Assembly (NCBI GenBank): GCA_023634235.1 | Contig: JAMKCF010000001.1 | Span: 6,574,758-6,638,757 of the forward strand | Reading direction: 5' to 3' | Source of the DNA: Pisaster brevispinus | Lineage: Eukaryota > Echinodermata > Asteroidea > Forcipulatida > Asteriidae | DNA: 64,000 nucleotides | In this document: positions 32,493 through 44,612 of the stretch, piece by piece | Layout of the letters: each line of letters opens with the position of its first letter | Numbering within the stretch: the stretch's first letter is position 1 | Notes under the pieces: generated by a model | What the model was told of the DNA's origin: nothing | The model's database searches: none | The model's input: the letters and a program-made list of their open reading frames with translations, nothing else | Program-made: the position numbers and the translations under genes

Positions 32493-32547
32493 CTTGTTTG
32501 TTTAAATGAGGGGTAGTTCACTTATACGCTAAGTTGTGAGGCCCAGG

Positions 32548-32774
32548 CCCAAATTCATGGCTCTGCCTACCAAAAGCAAAGAATCAAAGCTTACGGAAGC
32601 AGAGAATTCCGTGCTTATGTCAAGCGTTTTTCAGGAATTAGAAGAGAAATTTGGCTTGTGCGCATGTGTACTTCACGTAACTTGGCATTCTAGCACAGAA
32701 ATTCGGCGCTTGCAAAATAAGAGGAGAATGGTGACCGTAAGCGTGGATTTCGGCAGTAACCAGACCCATGAAAT
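32548..32774. repeat. Second copy of the same MITE
   Basis: Same orientation, about 55 bp downstream. The left end is CCCAAATTCATGGCTCTG and the right end CAGACCCATGAAAT lacks the last bases. The plus-strand frame 32536-32895 across it is chance. Confidence 0.85.
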
Positions 32775-32792
32775 GTCTTCAGTTTTTCACTT

Positions 32793-34602
32793 ATGGGATG
32801 CTGTAGATGCGTTTGCCGGCCTAAAATGCCGGAGGACGTCACCTAGTGTCATTTATAGCCCGGTTTGTATCTGTGTACAAAACCCATGGCTCTGAAGAGT
32901 GGAAGTATTAGCTGATAAAAAAACAGAAATTTTCAAAATAAGTTCAATTTTAGTTACCCTTGATGCACAAACCTTTTTAAAAACACAAATGTTTTGAACT
33001 AAGAGTCATTTCAGGCCATTCAAACTAATAACAGAACAATGTATTCCCACACTGATTAGCAATTAAGTAGCAAATCGTACACTATGGCTAGTTGCTGATT
33101 GCGCCATGATTGCGCAATCACGGCAAGGCGTTGGAGATTACCTTGATATTTGATTCCTAACCGGTAGAGGACCAATTGCTTTGTGCACAGCCCATTCGAT
33201 TTGTACCTGTGCAACACATGTAATTCCTACGTAGGTTTAGGGTTTTCGTGAGAATGCATTAGATGATAAATTTGTTTACCATCGTGTTCCTTATAAAATT
33301 TATTAGTATGAAACCCACAATTTTTTTACTGTGACGTCATCAGGTATCGAATTATGGTAATTCAACGATTATTCCTTTAAGAAATAATATCTCCTGAACC
33401 ACATGTCGTAAAGTTTGTGTTGTTTTGTAGCTTACAACAAATGCATAAATTTAATTTTGAAGATGACCTCACTTTGACCTTTACTTCCGGTTAAAATTGG
33501 AAGCTCAAAACTTTAACAAATCATATCTCCTGAACCAAATGTCATAAAGTGGTATTGTTTGTGTTGTTTTGTAGCTGGCAACAATTGAGACGTTTTAATA
33601 AAAACGGTGTCCCCATTTTGACCTTTACTTCCGGTCTAAGACCAGACCCGATTTTGTTAAACCATATACACTGTGGTGATAACTCTTGATAACAAGCATT
33701 CAATTTGAACAAGATTAAACTATATACACAAAATACAGAATTACTCCATATCTTTAGATAAAAAAACTTTAAGTCAACAGAACGGAACAGCTTTGTGTTT
33801 GTTGACAAACACCTAATGTCTAGTTAATATTATTATTCTTTGTTTCCACCTATATCCCGTAGCATTTGTACACATTTTATGTATACACCTAATATCCTAA
33901 TGTTTAAATATGAAAGAGTTAGATCCTATATCAAATTGAAGCTTAGTACATAAACTTAACATTTAATGTGATAATTGTTAAAATTCTTAATTAATTAGCC
34001 ACTTTACAGCGAGGCGAATATTTAATTAGCCAACCTTGTTGAGACCATATCTCAAAAGTATACCCCCGATCGTAAATTTTTAAAAAGTTTTAGACTGATG
34101 AGATGCTGTAGATGTGCTTAGTGGCCTAAAATAACGAACGACGTCCAATGACGTAATTTATTGCGCATTTTCGCCTGTGTACAAAACACATAGAGAGAGT
34201 GAAATCAAATCCGACTTCTACAAACATAATTTTTCATTTAAGCTCAAATTTAACGTCCTAGATTACAAAAATGTTTCTTAAAACAAAAACGATTTTATTG
34301 ACGTTTAGTTTAAAAGCATCAAAACTTATTAAAACATTGTCAGTAGAAGAAAAAAAATCTCGCCAGGGGTACTCTCCCTAGAATCTGATTTGTGTTTATA
34401 AACGAAAAGTAGTCAAATTTTAACTTTTTAAAAGACTGAGTTTAACGGTGCTATTGCTTGCTTTTTTTGCAACTCGATCAAGTCATAAACCCATTTATGA
34501 CCCGTGTTGCGTTTTTTGTAGAGTATATAAAGAGTCATTCCTGTGCCGACTGACACACGTCTACGTTCATTGACAAGAATCGAGAAGAATTTGTATTGCT
34601 GT
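32793..34602. other. Repeat-derived spacer without genes
   Basis: 32793-32990 and 34085-34290 are diverged copies of one repeat (GATGCTGTAGATG, CTGTGTACAAAAC). 33382-33480 and 33520-33640 share TATCTCCTGAACCA and TTTGTGTTGTTTTGTAGCT. 33783-33825 (GGAACAGCTTTGTGTTTGTT, AACACCTAATGTCTAGTT) recurs at 35664 and, inverted, at 49170. Confidence 0.6.
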
Positions 34603-35070
34603 CTCAGCGCAGCGTCGTGTCCCCTCAGATCTTATTGTTATTGAGGTTTCAGCGTGAACGTAAAAAATAAAACGCCATGTTTTGGGACGATATTGCCTGC
34701 GTGGCAGACTTATCTGCGCTTGGGTCCCGTTCACCGGAAATTGATCTTTTAGGCTACCCATTTGCCTGAAACCACGTTTTTAAGGTTCTTGTGCGAACGC
34801 ATTACTTTGAAAAATCACCGTCTAGCAGACAAAACACCTGGTGGGGGTGCAATAGGGCAACAAGCTGAGTGGGGAAATAAGGTATACAAAGTGAAATTAC
34901 CTTTTCCATGGCTATAGGGTCAGTGTTGGATTTCGGGTCAAAGACCAACATTAACAATTACTCATATCCCCAAAATATTAACTATTCAAGCCATACGAAA
35001 ATAACATATTCGATCGGTATTAAAGGGCACACAAAGTTTTACAATTGCGATTTTGATACAACATTTAGCT
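34603..35070 (+). repeat. Dispersed repeat R1, copy 2
   Basis: See 30617-31100. Colinear, with several small gaps. Confidence 0.8.
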
Positions 35071-35814
35071 TTAAATTAAGCCTGTGTATTTGCGACTTTT
35101 TTTGTAAAGGTGTAACCGTTTCTGAAACGATCGGTCACAAGTGCAACAGTCCCCATCATGAACACAATTTTGAGTAAAATAAAAACATTAACACAACTGC
35201 GCATGTGATCAAAAACATTGCGACTTCAGTGCAACATTTTTTGCCTCTCCGCAATCACCCTGCAAAATGAGCATGCGCAATCAAATTGTTGTGGAACGCC
35301 CTCTAGCATTCAATGTTTCTTGCATTACCTCAAGCACAGTTTTGAAATAACAAAGACTATGAGCCTGATTGGAAACGATATGTGTGTGTGTCGCATCTGA
35401 TCGTGTGCTGACTAAATCGTGATCGCAATTATTATAGTCAATGTTTTGCGGCATTTTTTGATTGAATTGTTTTACGCTTATCCGAACCCTAAAAATGTAA
35501 ACGTTTAACCGGTTGATCGGTTGGTTGGTTGGTGTTACTGTCACAGGCTTAGTATACATGCTAACTTGTGGGATTTTTGCAAAGTTAGGCTAAAATTGGA
35601 GTCTGTGTTAGGTTTACAGCTTGTGTCTAATTGCCTCAATTTCAGGGTCTGGATCATTTAGTCAACCGGAACAGCTTTGTGTTTGTTCACAAACACCTAA
35701 TGTATAGTTTAAGTTTTAAATTGTTAAAATTTATTTTAACAAAATATGATCAAAAATGTTTCATTTTGAAGTTACGTGGACAGTGTCCTTGTATATACCA
35801 TTATTTATTTTTCA

Positions 35815-36148
35815 GCATTTTTCAACACTCAAATGGTTAGTTATGCAAACTCACTTTGTGTACTAATTGCAAGAGACATAATGCACCCAAGAAAATGTTT
35901 GTTGCGGGAGTAGGTGATTAACTACTGAAGGAGTTGGCAGGATTAAAACAATTGTTAGATGTTACAGACATACCGTGTCTTGTGACATTTTGGCGTGTTT
36001 GTTACATCCACACTCACTTTTTGGGGTCAATCAATTTCTGTTGTATTTAATCACTGACTGCTGTAAAAAAACATTCTTCTTTAATTGTGTGTCATGTAAT
36101 TAGAAGACAAAGTGAGTTTGCATAACTGTGTATTTGAGTGTTGAAAAT
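35815..36148. repeat. Inverted-repeat element with about 50-bp arms
   Basis: TTATGCAAACTCACTTTGT at 35850 returns as its reverse complement at 36108. The match extends outward to TTTTCAACACTCAAA. The arms enclose about 230 bp of AT-rich non-coding DNA, so this is a MITE or fold-back element. Confidence 0.8.
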
Positions 36149-36310
36149 TGAAATAACAAAACTCAGACATTACACTGACTGTACATGTTACGTCTAACTA
36201 CATTTTTAAAAGTGTTTTTGTTGAAATAAATTTCAAAATTGTTTTAACAAACAAACACTTTCAAACATAAAGGCAAATGTATAACGAAATGATTGTGTCA
36301 AATGTAATAA

Positions 36311-36552
36311 TGTAACGAAAATTCAACTTGTGATTTACCTCCAGTAAACACATTTTATCTTAATAAAACACCTGGGTTTACTTCATCACCTTTATTTACA
36401 AGACTTTGTGAAAGATGAGAAATTTATATTCGACTCAACATGTATTTTAATGAAAGGAATTAATGCCAACAGTTGTTTATTCCGTAGTAGCGGCTATGTT
36501 AAAAAAAGTAGAATAACTTAAGTGAAAGGACTAGTTAACCTGCGCCGAAAGT
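36311..36552 (+). repeat. LTR-like dispersed repeat R2, copy 1
   Basis: Starts TGTAACGAAAAT and runs colinear with 42688-42941 to CCTGCGCCGAAAGT. See the second copy for why it looks like an LTR start. Confidence 0.7.
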
Positions 36553-37153
36553 GGCTAAAGGATTATTATAATTTGTTCTAGTGGTTAATGACCTATCAGA
36601 ATAGAGCAATTGGCATTTTGTTGTGAGACGCCAGCTCCTTGAGATATTCACGCACACCAAAAGCTATCAAACACGAGCCATTTGAGAGCTCAAGTCAGTT
36701 TGTGATTTGTTCTTGCCGCCGAGGAGCCTGGCGATGCAGGTACACCCCCATGCTACCCCTGGCTGGGGCAGTAAAGGGAGCTTAGGCCCTCACTTGTGCT
36801 AAAATAATAAGACCCCCCCCCTCACCCCGAAGTGTTGATTTAATTATAATAGACAACCAGGTTAGGAATATCACCAGCGCTCAGTAGTGCCAGTACATAA
36901 TCTCTGATCAATTACTTAGTAGTCTTTGTCTAGCCTATCAGAAGACAGCAAAGTTTAATAAGAATCTCAGTCGAAAATGTTTTCGGAAGCGAGAAATGTG
37001 AACAAGAATATTCTTCTTATTAGTTTTGTGATGTTTAAATTTAATGAGTAAAATTGTACAGGTTTGTTATATTTTCAAGTTATAGTTTTTCACTGTTTTG
37101 AGTTACCTTCGTAAGTGAAATTTAACCATTACTACCGTTAGTAAAATATTTGT
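36553..37153. other. No gene seen
   Basis: Unassigned spacer between R2 and the LINE 3' end. Confidence 0.5.
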
Positions 37154-37643
37154 TAATAATAATAATAGCTAATCTTTATATAGCGCATTTCAGAACTGGT
37201 AAGAAATATCAATGCGCTTAACAAACAAAACATAAGAGCTTTTATATTTACATTATAGTCATCAATAGGCATACATACATACTTATATTATACTTATTAA
37301 AAGGCATTAGAAAACAGATACGATTTGAGTTGTGTCTTGGAACTGTTCAATGTTTTGTGCAGAACGGATGTGGCTGGGTAGAGAGTTCCAGAGTCAGGGG
37401 CAGCACTGGAGAAAGTCCTTGAACCAAATGATTTTGTTCGTACGGCTGGTGTGGTGATGAGGTGTTGAGAGGAGGAACGGAGTGGTAGGGCAGGTACATA
37501 CGGGGTGATGAGGTCAGACAGGTAGCTAGGGCATGTTCGATGAATTGCTTTGAACGTTGTGATTGCGCTTCGTTGATCGTGATACTAGACGGGCAGCAGA
37601 ATTCTGGATTCGTTGAAGTTTAGCTATGTCTTTTTGGGGAATG

Positions 37644-37856
37644 TCAAACAGGAGAGTTGCAGTTATCCAGTAGAGAGCTAACAAATGAGTGGACTAGAAT
37701 TTCTGTTGTTAGCTTGTCGAGGAGATGGCGCACTTTGCCGATTCTATAAAGTGCGAACGAGGCATTGCGACATGTTGTGTTGATATGCTGGCGTAGAGAT
37801 AGATGACTGTCTAGTGTAACTCCAAGATCGCTCACTGCACCAGTACATGAGACCTG
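37644..37856 (-). pseudogene. LINE reverse transcriptase, carboxy-terminal piece
   Basis: Encodes VSDLGVTLDSHLSLRQHIN and CRNASFALYRIGKVRHLL, the segment that follows the catalytic domain in CR1-like elements. It joins the protein at 38884 when the inserted element is removed. Confidence 0.8.
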
Positions 37857-38880
37857 CCCCCGATTTCACAAAACTCATCGCAAGAAGCGATGCATCGTAT
37901 GGTTTGCGATGCATCGCACACCTAAGACACGTCGCGGCTGCGTTGTGTTCTACATTCCGTTTCACCATACACGTCGTAAGCGCGACAAGTCGCAACTCAA
38001 AACCATTTTCACTCTTAATAAAACAACTCTTTGGACGAGGATGAACTGCTAAAGTTGTGTGGCTGTTTTGTGTTGTATACAACTTGGTCATGAAACAGTC
38101 GTGTATACATGTAGTTCATTCAAGATGGCAGAATTCGCCGCTCGCACTACTCTTTTTCGTGCTAGTTAGTGGTTGCGCTGTTTGTGTATTTTAATATCTG
38201 GGCGGCAGCTGCCCGGGCCTTGACTGAAGGCCAAGATAGCTGTGGGTTGTTTAACCATGGTTTAACTATCAGTCAACCACGTAAAAAGCGGTTACATGGG
38301 AAAGGTTAATCCACAAGCATGACAAGAGGGCGGCATTGTAGCAATAGACGTAAAATCACGATCTTTTGTCAATCAGGAAACGGTTAATTTGTTGCAACCC
38401 CCCCCCCCCACCATCGCCCAAACATTATTTTATTTAGGTCTAATAAAAATGTTACCCAATAAAAAAATAGAGGCAAGCATTGAATATTTTAAAAGCTTAC
38501 CCTTGTGACACGTTCAATGTCTCCATAAACCCCCTCGATGATGTGAAAAATACCTTGTCTGGTAAATCTATACCCACGAAATATTTCATCATCAGTTAGA
38601 CTGTCGAGAAGGTTAGTTCGGTTGCGAAACAGTCTCTCTACGCAACGCTCTTTCGCCTTCTCAAGCAAGCAGCATCAACGCCATTTTGCAAGCATTTGCG
38701 CGTTATCAAATGAAACATCGCTTTCTTAAGACGACCCTTTAGGTAGTCGTAACTTACGACGTGTTCTTCCTCGTAGTCAAGGAACTTGCGACGTATCCGG
38801 CGCATCGTAACTTTGATGAAATCGTTTTTATACGCATTGCAACTTAAGACGTGTAACTTCAGCGCTTTGTGAATTCGGGG
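37857..38880 (-). mobile_element. PIF/Harbinger-like DNA element inserted in the LINE
   Basis: The ends are inverted: CCCCCGATTTCACAAAAC at 37857 and GAATTCGGGG at 38871-38880 (reverse complement CCCCGAATTCACAAAGC). CTG is duplicated on both sides (37854-37856, 38881-38883). On the minus strand 38497-38692 encodes a start-like MALMLL, an Arg-rich helix and ERLFRNRTNLLDSLTDDEIF then GYRFTRQGIFHIIEGVYGDI. This resembles the amino end of Harbinger transposases, with one frame change. The catalytic part is absent, so it is non-autonomous. Confidence 0.7.
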
Positions 38881-38883
38881 CTG

Positions 38884-39990
38884 GGTCTCACCAACAATTA
38901 CAGAAGATATTTCTTGTGCTCGCTTCTTGTGTGAAGTTACGTGTAGAATCTCCGTCTTGCTGTCATTCAGGACAAGCTGATTTGTCTTCATCCAACACCG
39001 TACATCATGCACGAAACTCCATGACCTTCAATGATTTATTTGAGAGGAGTTGTGTAGCATATGAACAGGAGCGGACCAATGACGGATCCCTGTGGAACTC
39101 CCCAGTGAATAGGGCCCGCTTCTGACATTTCACCATCCACAATCACTTGTTCCCCGTCATGCAGATAAGATGCAAACCAGTTGGCAGGAATACCCGAGAC
39201 ACCGAAGGTTACTTTCAGTCTATGTAGAAGCATTCCTTGGTCCAAGGTATCAAATGCAGAACTGAGGTCTAGCAGCACAAGGATTCCCTCATTTCCATCG
39301 TCAAGCGATTGGAGCAGGTCATTCTGGACCCTTGTCAATGCTGTCTCTACACTGTATGAAGGCCTGTAGACAGATTGCCTTGATGCCAAAAGAGAGTTTT
39401 CATGAATATGCTTTATAAGTTGCTGACGAAGGGAAGGTTTGAGATTGGGCGGTAATGTCCAAGACAGTCTGGGTCAAGGTTAGGCTTCTTGAGAGTCGGG
39501 ACAATCAAAGCAGACTTGAAAGATGCAGGGAAAATTCCTGTTTGTAGAGACTGGTTGATGATTTCTGCTATGGCAGGGAGAAGCACGGGTAAGCATTCCT
39601 TGAACACTTGGGCAGGGATAGGATCTAAAGTACACGACTTGATATCTGTAGATTTGACAAGCTTCAGGATGTCATCTTCGCTGACAGGTTGGAAACTGCA
39701 TTACATTGGCTGCTGGTATGTCGGTATTAGCGAAGGTGGATGGTGGCAAGTTCTCAAATTGAGTCCGTAGATTTGTCGAAGAACTTTAGGAAATCTTGCG
39801 CGAGCTTTGACTTTGAAGTATGAGAGGGTAGACTCTGTTCAGGCCTTTCAACCGTAAGCCTTTTCACGACTTGAAATATTCTTTTGTTGCCAGAAGTCTT
39901 TATAAGCTCCCGATGGTAGGTGCACTTTGACCTCTTCAGTAGGCGATTATTTTCAGTCACTGCTTCCTGCATTTCTGCCTTAGCTATATT
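38884..39990 (-). pseudogene. LINE reverse transcriptase core
   Basis: Pieces in several frames. The linker is 39754-39972 (FQVVKRLT, SKLAQDFLKFFDKS); 39413-39607 has FPASFKSALIVPTLKK and GHYRPISNLPF; 39036-39389 has YRPSYSVETALTRVQNDLL, LLDLSSAFDTLDQ and the active-site neighbour GVPQGSVIGPLLF. 38884-39012 has MKTNQLVLNDSKTEIL. Confidence 0.88.
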
Positions 39991-40439
39991 TGATCTGGGA
40001 TTGGACTTTCTCCACTTTCTTTCTGAACGACGAACCTTCTGCTTGGATGACCTCAGAGCGTTATACCATGGTGCGTGTGGTCATAATTGTATCTCCTTCT
40101 CACGAGCAGGGGCGTGCTCATCAAGAGTGGAAGAGAGAGAGTGGAATTTTAAAGGTCCACTTTGGCATTGACGTCAATTTCATCTAGGTTAGAAGCTCTT
40201 TCAAAAGTCGTTTCGATACTTTCCCTGAAGGATGTGTAGACAACGTCACATAGGTTACGTGTTACTTTGGTTTTCTTATCAGTGTGTGGTCTTGAGAGTG
40301 TAGCTGTAAATGTTATTGCTGCATGATCCGATGGTGCAGATGCTAGTAGTGCAACATTCCCGATATTCTCTTCATTGTCTCTGACGATAAGAAAATAAAA
40401 GTGTGGCTTGCGAACGGGTTGGCTCTTGAATCAGCTGTT

Positions 40440-41206
40440 TCAGCCCTGCTTAATCCAGGAGATCATGGAATGTGCACTTGTTGGGTCGTCAACATGAATG
40501 TTAAAGTCTCCACAGATGACCAAGTGCCCGGCCAATATATTGACCGATTCAAGAAGCTGTGAGAACTCATTGAAGAAGGCTGTCAAAGATGATCCCCTCT
40601 GTGAGGACGGCGGCCTGTAGATGACGACTAGCTTTAGTGTCTCTTGACTGGTTGAGCTAATAGATAGCTGTAAGCATTCGAAGGTCTGGAAGGAGTGAGG
40701 CTTGGATTTGCATGTAAACTGGTTTCGTAGTATGACACAGATTCCTCCTCCTTTTCTTCCAGTGTGGGGTACTTTTACAATTTTGAAGTCCTGTAGCATG
40801 TTCTGTATCTCCGCAATGCACGGACCATCTCTTGCATCTCCAGTCAGCCATGCCTCCGTGATTGCAAATACATCAAGTTTTTCGGAAAGAGTGATGTCAG
40901 ATACTTCAGCTGGCTTGTCGAGTGCGCATTCAAAACGCCCATCCGCGTAGATGGAAGAACATTTTCAGCTGTAAATGTGGTATATAGGCATCGTGGGATA
41001 TTCTTGAAGCCATCATCTGCTATAGTGATCGCGACTACTGGGATGGGGTGTTGCTTTTTACCAAACGATTTGTGGCCTCGCCGTGTGGGCCGGACTGTAG
41101 ATATGCTGCAGTTTTTCAGTGTGAGATAGGTGCTAAGTTCAAGTCTCCCTTTGCCGAGCTTAGTACCATGTGTAGAGAAGAGAAGAGGAAGCTCACTGCA
41201 GTTCAA
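40440..41206 (-). pseudogene. LINE apurinic-type endonuclease
   Basis: 40440-40799 encodes GRKGGGICVILRN, LVVIYRPPSSQ and VICGDFNIHVDDP, conserved endonuclease segments. 40844-41206 encodes the stretch before it (GVLNAHSTSQLKYLT) and is shifted in frame. Confidence 0.85.
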
Positions 41207-41299
41207 AGAAGACAGTCAAGTTAGCATGATGAATAGGATATAACTGTTCATCCTAGGATCTGGTTGCACAGTAACAAAAGACTCCTTCATCAGACTTAA

Positions 41300-42073
41300 G
41301 CCCTTTTCACACGAGAAAAAAAAAACCAACATTCCTTGCGACGAATTTAACGAGCGCTGAAGTCATCCCACGCCTGCCCGCTTTCGCAAGCTTTCACACG
41401 ACACCAAGTAAAAATGTGACCACGTTCCATGAGACGAGAGTACAGACTTAGCTGGTTACCACTGAACTATAGAGTTTTTGTTCTTAAACAGCGCTAGTAC
41501 CAGTTAAATGATGACGTATGTCGCGTTCGACAGTGTGTCGCGGTAAAAAAATAAACCATGTAAACATTCTTCAAAATGGCTGACACTCGCGAAGACGTTG
41601 GGGAGTCCATTCATAATACTATGCCCATAATATCCTCCAAAAAACGAGGAAACGATTGCCTTGATAAATATTATGAAGAAGGAAACCGCCCAATCTAAAA
41701 TGGATGGTTTGACCCAAAACGGCCATGTTTGGCGGGAAATCGCGGACGAGGTGGCAAATGGTCGCAACGGTGACCAGTGCCCGGTAACGGTGTTTAAACA
41801 CACAAAGGTCGGCTCCCGAAGGTTCTTCACGCATGCGTGTTAATACCGCTTTCGCGAGGATTGTCGGTCAATAAACAACGGATCGCTAGCGTAAGATTTT
41901 GTCGGAGGTCGGGACCTACTACAAAATTTCGCAAGGTTTGCGAAAATTTCGCAAGGAATGTAGGCGATGTAAAATATTACTGTCCTTTCACACGAAGCCC
42001 AATTTGTAATTTTTTACAAAAAATTGTAACATTTCGCAAAGAATGTTCGTTTTTTCCGTCGTGTGAAAAGGGC
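41300..42073. mobile_element. PIF/Harbinger-like element with a Myb/SANT-like remnant
   Basis: A 774-bp element with imperfect inverted ends of about 45 bp, starting GCCCTTTTCACACGA on both sides and flanked by TAA duplications (41297-41299, 42074-42076), the 3-bp target typical of PIF/Harbinger. On the plus strand 41576-41830 begins MADTREDVGES and continues in another frame as KMDGLTQNGHVWREIADEVANG and QCPVTVFKHTKVG. This is like the Myb/SANT DNA-binding protein of autonomous Harbinger elements. No transposase is present. Confidence 0.75.
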
Positions 42074-42687
42074 TAAAGAGGATCAGTCCATGTGTGCTGA
42101 GAGATGTAGCTAAAATGGCTGCAGGCATAAGGCTTGTATGTAATGGTGCAGTAGGCCTTTCCATAGATATAACATGGACAAGGGACCAGTAAACTGCTTG
42201 AAATTGGTCTAGCTTGATCTTGACTACAAACAAAGTCTTATGTTCAAAATAGTTTGGTGAGGTTGGTAAGACAAACTTGTCAAATTGACAGAGAAACAGG
42301 AGCAATAGTTGAGTGCAACCTTACAACGCAACCTCTATATATATAATCTTGTTGAATGTATAATGTGAAAGTAGCCTACATGGGAGGTTAAAACTTCAAG
42401 ATTGTGAACTGCCTGGCACAGTCAAATGTACATAAATGAGATCAAAACTTTAAGATTGTGAAACTGCCTGGCACAGTCAAATGTACATAAATGAGATTAA
42501 AACTTTAAATCACATGTCAAGTTAGTTTGAACTATTGAAAATTACCGATGATTTAATGATGCATTTTAGTCTAAGAATTGGTCAGGTTTGAATGTTATAT
42601 AAAAACTTTTCACAAATTAAAAAAAAAACCATCAGGATCCAATCTAATTAAAGGCGAGGACGCATTTCCATTTTAAGTTGGGGAGAA
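42074..42687. repeat. Spacer with a 61-bp tandem pair
   Basis: AACTGCCTGGCACAGTCAAA recurs at 42407 and 42467. No gene is seen. Confidence 0.75.
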
Positions 42688-42941
42688 TGTAACGAAAATA
42701 AAACTTGTTATTAATTTCCAGTAAATACATTTTATCTTAATAAAACACCTGGGTTTAGTTCATGACCTTTATTTATAACACTTTGGGAAAGATGATGAAA
42801 ATTTGTATTAGAATCAACATGTATTTTAACGAAAGGAATTAATGCCAACAGTTGTTTACTCCTTAGTAGCGGCTATGTTTAAATAAATGTGAAATAAAAG
42901 TGAAAGGACTTATACAAGTTTAATTAACCTGCGCCGAAAGT
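42688..42941 (+). repeat. LTR-like dispersed repeat R2, copy 2
   Basis: Starts TGTAACGAAAAT directly after TTAAGTTGGGGAGAA, a polypurine-tract-like run. It shares TTATCTTAATAAAACACCTGG, CAACATGTATTTTAA and AATGCCAACAGTTGTTTA with 36311-36552. The TGTAACG start equals that of the gypsy LTR in this window. Probably the 5' part of another gypsy LTR. The 3' end is not defined. Confidence 0.65.
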
Positions 42942-43692
42942 TCTCTCTTAGGGACGTAATCAATTTTAGTACTTGATCCGGTAATTGTGCGCTCGTTGCA
43001 ATATTATGGATAAATGTCTCACCGGGTGTCCCAACCTGTTGAAATGACCCGTGTACATAAGTGTATATGGCTCTTATGTGAACATATTTTGTTATGCAGA
43101 CATTGTTATGAACTTTGTACAAATGCAAAACAATTCTTTGCAACTCTCAGTGGCTACAAAGAAATTAGACAAAAGTAGGAATATTATCATGGCTAATGTA
43201 AAAAAAAAAAAAAATGTACCCAAACAATCTTATGTTTTAGTTTGTTTTTCTGTGTGAAATTCTAGCATAAGAAATAAAATATTTGTACACTTTCCTGAAT
43301 TGTCTACTTTTATATTTTCAAAAATAAATTAGAATTCAGTTTTAGGAAAGTAAATGTACATAACCCCCTAACTATTTTCATGTGCAAAAGGAAGCTTGAT
43401 GAACACTTCTTGATGTGAAATCAATAAGTAGAAAACATATCAAGCTTATAACATCAAGATGATTAAAGAGTGAACATTTTGTTACAAACTAATAAAAAAA
43501 CCGAGTTGAATATTTTGCTGTCTTTGCTGTTATCTTAATTGTTCCTTGCCAACTGCTTCAGGGAAGATTTTATCCATTTGTGGAGATCAGGTACACTCAG
43601 TGTAGAGAGAACAGAATATGGAAAATCTGGAAAATGAAAATGCCTCCTTCCTAGCTGAATGTCGAATATACGATCCTTATGAAGCTCTAAAG
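42942..43692. other. No gene seen
   Basis: AT-rich spacer between R2 and the DUF6589-type locus. Confidence 0.5.
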
Positions 43693-44363
43693 CTAATGCC
43701 ACTTGGTCTTTGTTATTCTGTTTCTTGTGGGTTCCTGATGGCTTCTAGATAGTTGGCTGTTAACTCTTAACAATGTGTCAACTACCTGAGCAGAATGGCT
43801 GATCCTGTCGATGCTCTTGCTTGTGATTTTCCCCCGAAGCCCCCCACAGTTTTCCTTAAAAGCACGGTTCTGATGTTCCAGTTCTCTGTCAACCTCAATA
43901 TTGTGATGAGGTTTACCTGTCCTGTTGACAAAACGATTCGACGTTAGCTCGTATGCGAGGCGAGGTGTTAGGAAACACTTAACTTGCGACAAAAGCCGAA
44001 GTACTTGGAAGCTGTACTCGGGTTTTGGGGCTGCCTTAAAATGGAGAAGAAGGAATTTAAATGTAAGGATAATTATATCTCCATCTCCCATCTTGCGAAG
44101 TAATCGGTGAAGTAATAGGCGATCATTCCCAAACTTAAAGATGTTCTGGTGTAGTTGAACATGGCATCCTTTTCTGGCCCAAGTGAAGACTTGTTTTTGG
44201 GTAGGCTGACTTGAATACCTGGATGCTTTGTCCGCATGTGATTTTTCAGCCCTTTCCTTGTGATATGTTTCTTCTGACACTGTGGACAGGACATAACAGT
44301 TGAATCATGGGATAGCTCATCTTTGCTTGGAATAATGTAGCGGTCTACAAATTCTTCCAACAC
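43693..44363 (-). pseudogene. DUF6589-type gene, zinc finger and carboxy-terminal domain
   Basis: 44073-44363 opens with LEEFVDRYIIP and a C2H2 finger (CPQCQKKH...HMRTKH), then FNYTRTSLSLG. Near 44095 the frame shifts, and 43693-44280 continues with KMGDGD, KFLLLHFKAAPKPEYSFQVL, LTPRLAYELTSNRFVN and DRELEHQNRAFKE, ending ITKTKWH. Confidence 0.8.
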
Positions 44364-44372
44364 ACGATGAAC

Positions 44373-44612
44373 TTATTCTCTCCTGTCATGATGTATGGCA
44401 TAAATGAACTCATTTTTGGAGGGCTCATCAGACAGAGATTCCAGACCAAAAAAGGTCATTGCAGCTGCAATGACCAAGGCGGCTGTGAAATGTGTAATGA
44501 GGTCAGCAGCTGCGTTGAAGTTTTTCATTGGGTCACTTGTGCGACGTTTCAAGCTTCCAAAAAACTTTGTGCCGAGTACAGTGTACCTTATCACCACTTG
44601 AAGATGCGTCAT
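44373..44612 (-). pseudogene. DUF6589-type gene, internal block
   Basis: Encodes SDPMKNFNAAADLITHFTAA and an Ala-rich helix, then FFGLESLSDEPSKNEF. In the family this block precedes the carboxy-terminal domain, matching its place here. Confidence 0.6.

Larger units (their letters stand above)
37154..41220 (-). mobile_element. CR1/L2-like LINE, decayed and interrupted
   Basis: A minus-strand non-LTR retrotransposon. It begins near 41220, and its 3' end carries the AATAATAATAATAG tail with TTTATATAGCGCATTTC that is common to CR1/L2-type elements. Endonuclease pieces lie at 40440-41206, the linker and reverse transcriptase at 38880-39990, and the carboxy end at 37644-37856 (LGVTLDSHLSLRQHIN). 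Many frame changes break it. A 1,024-bp DNA element sits inside at 37857-38880. Confidence 0.88.
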
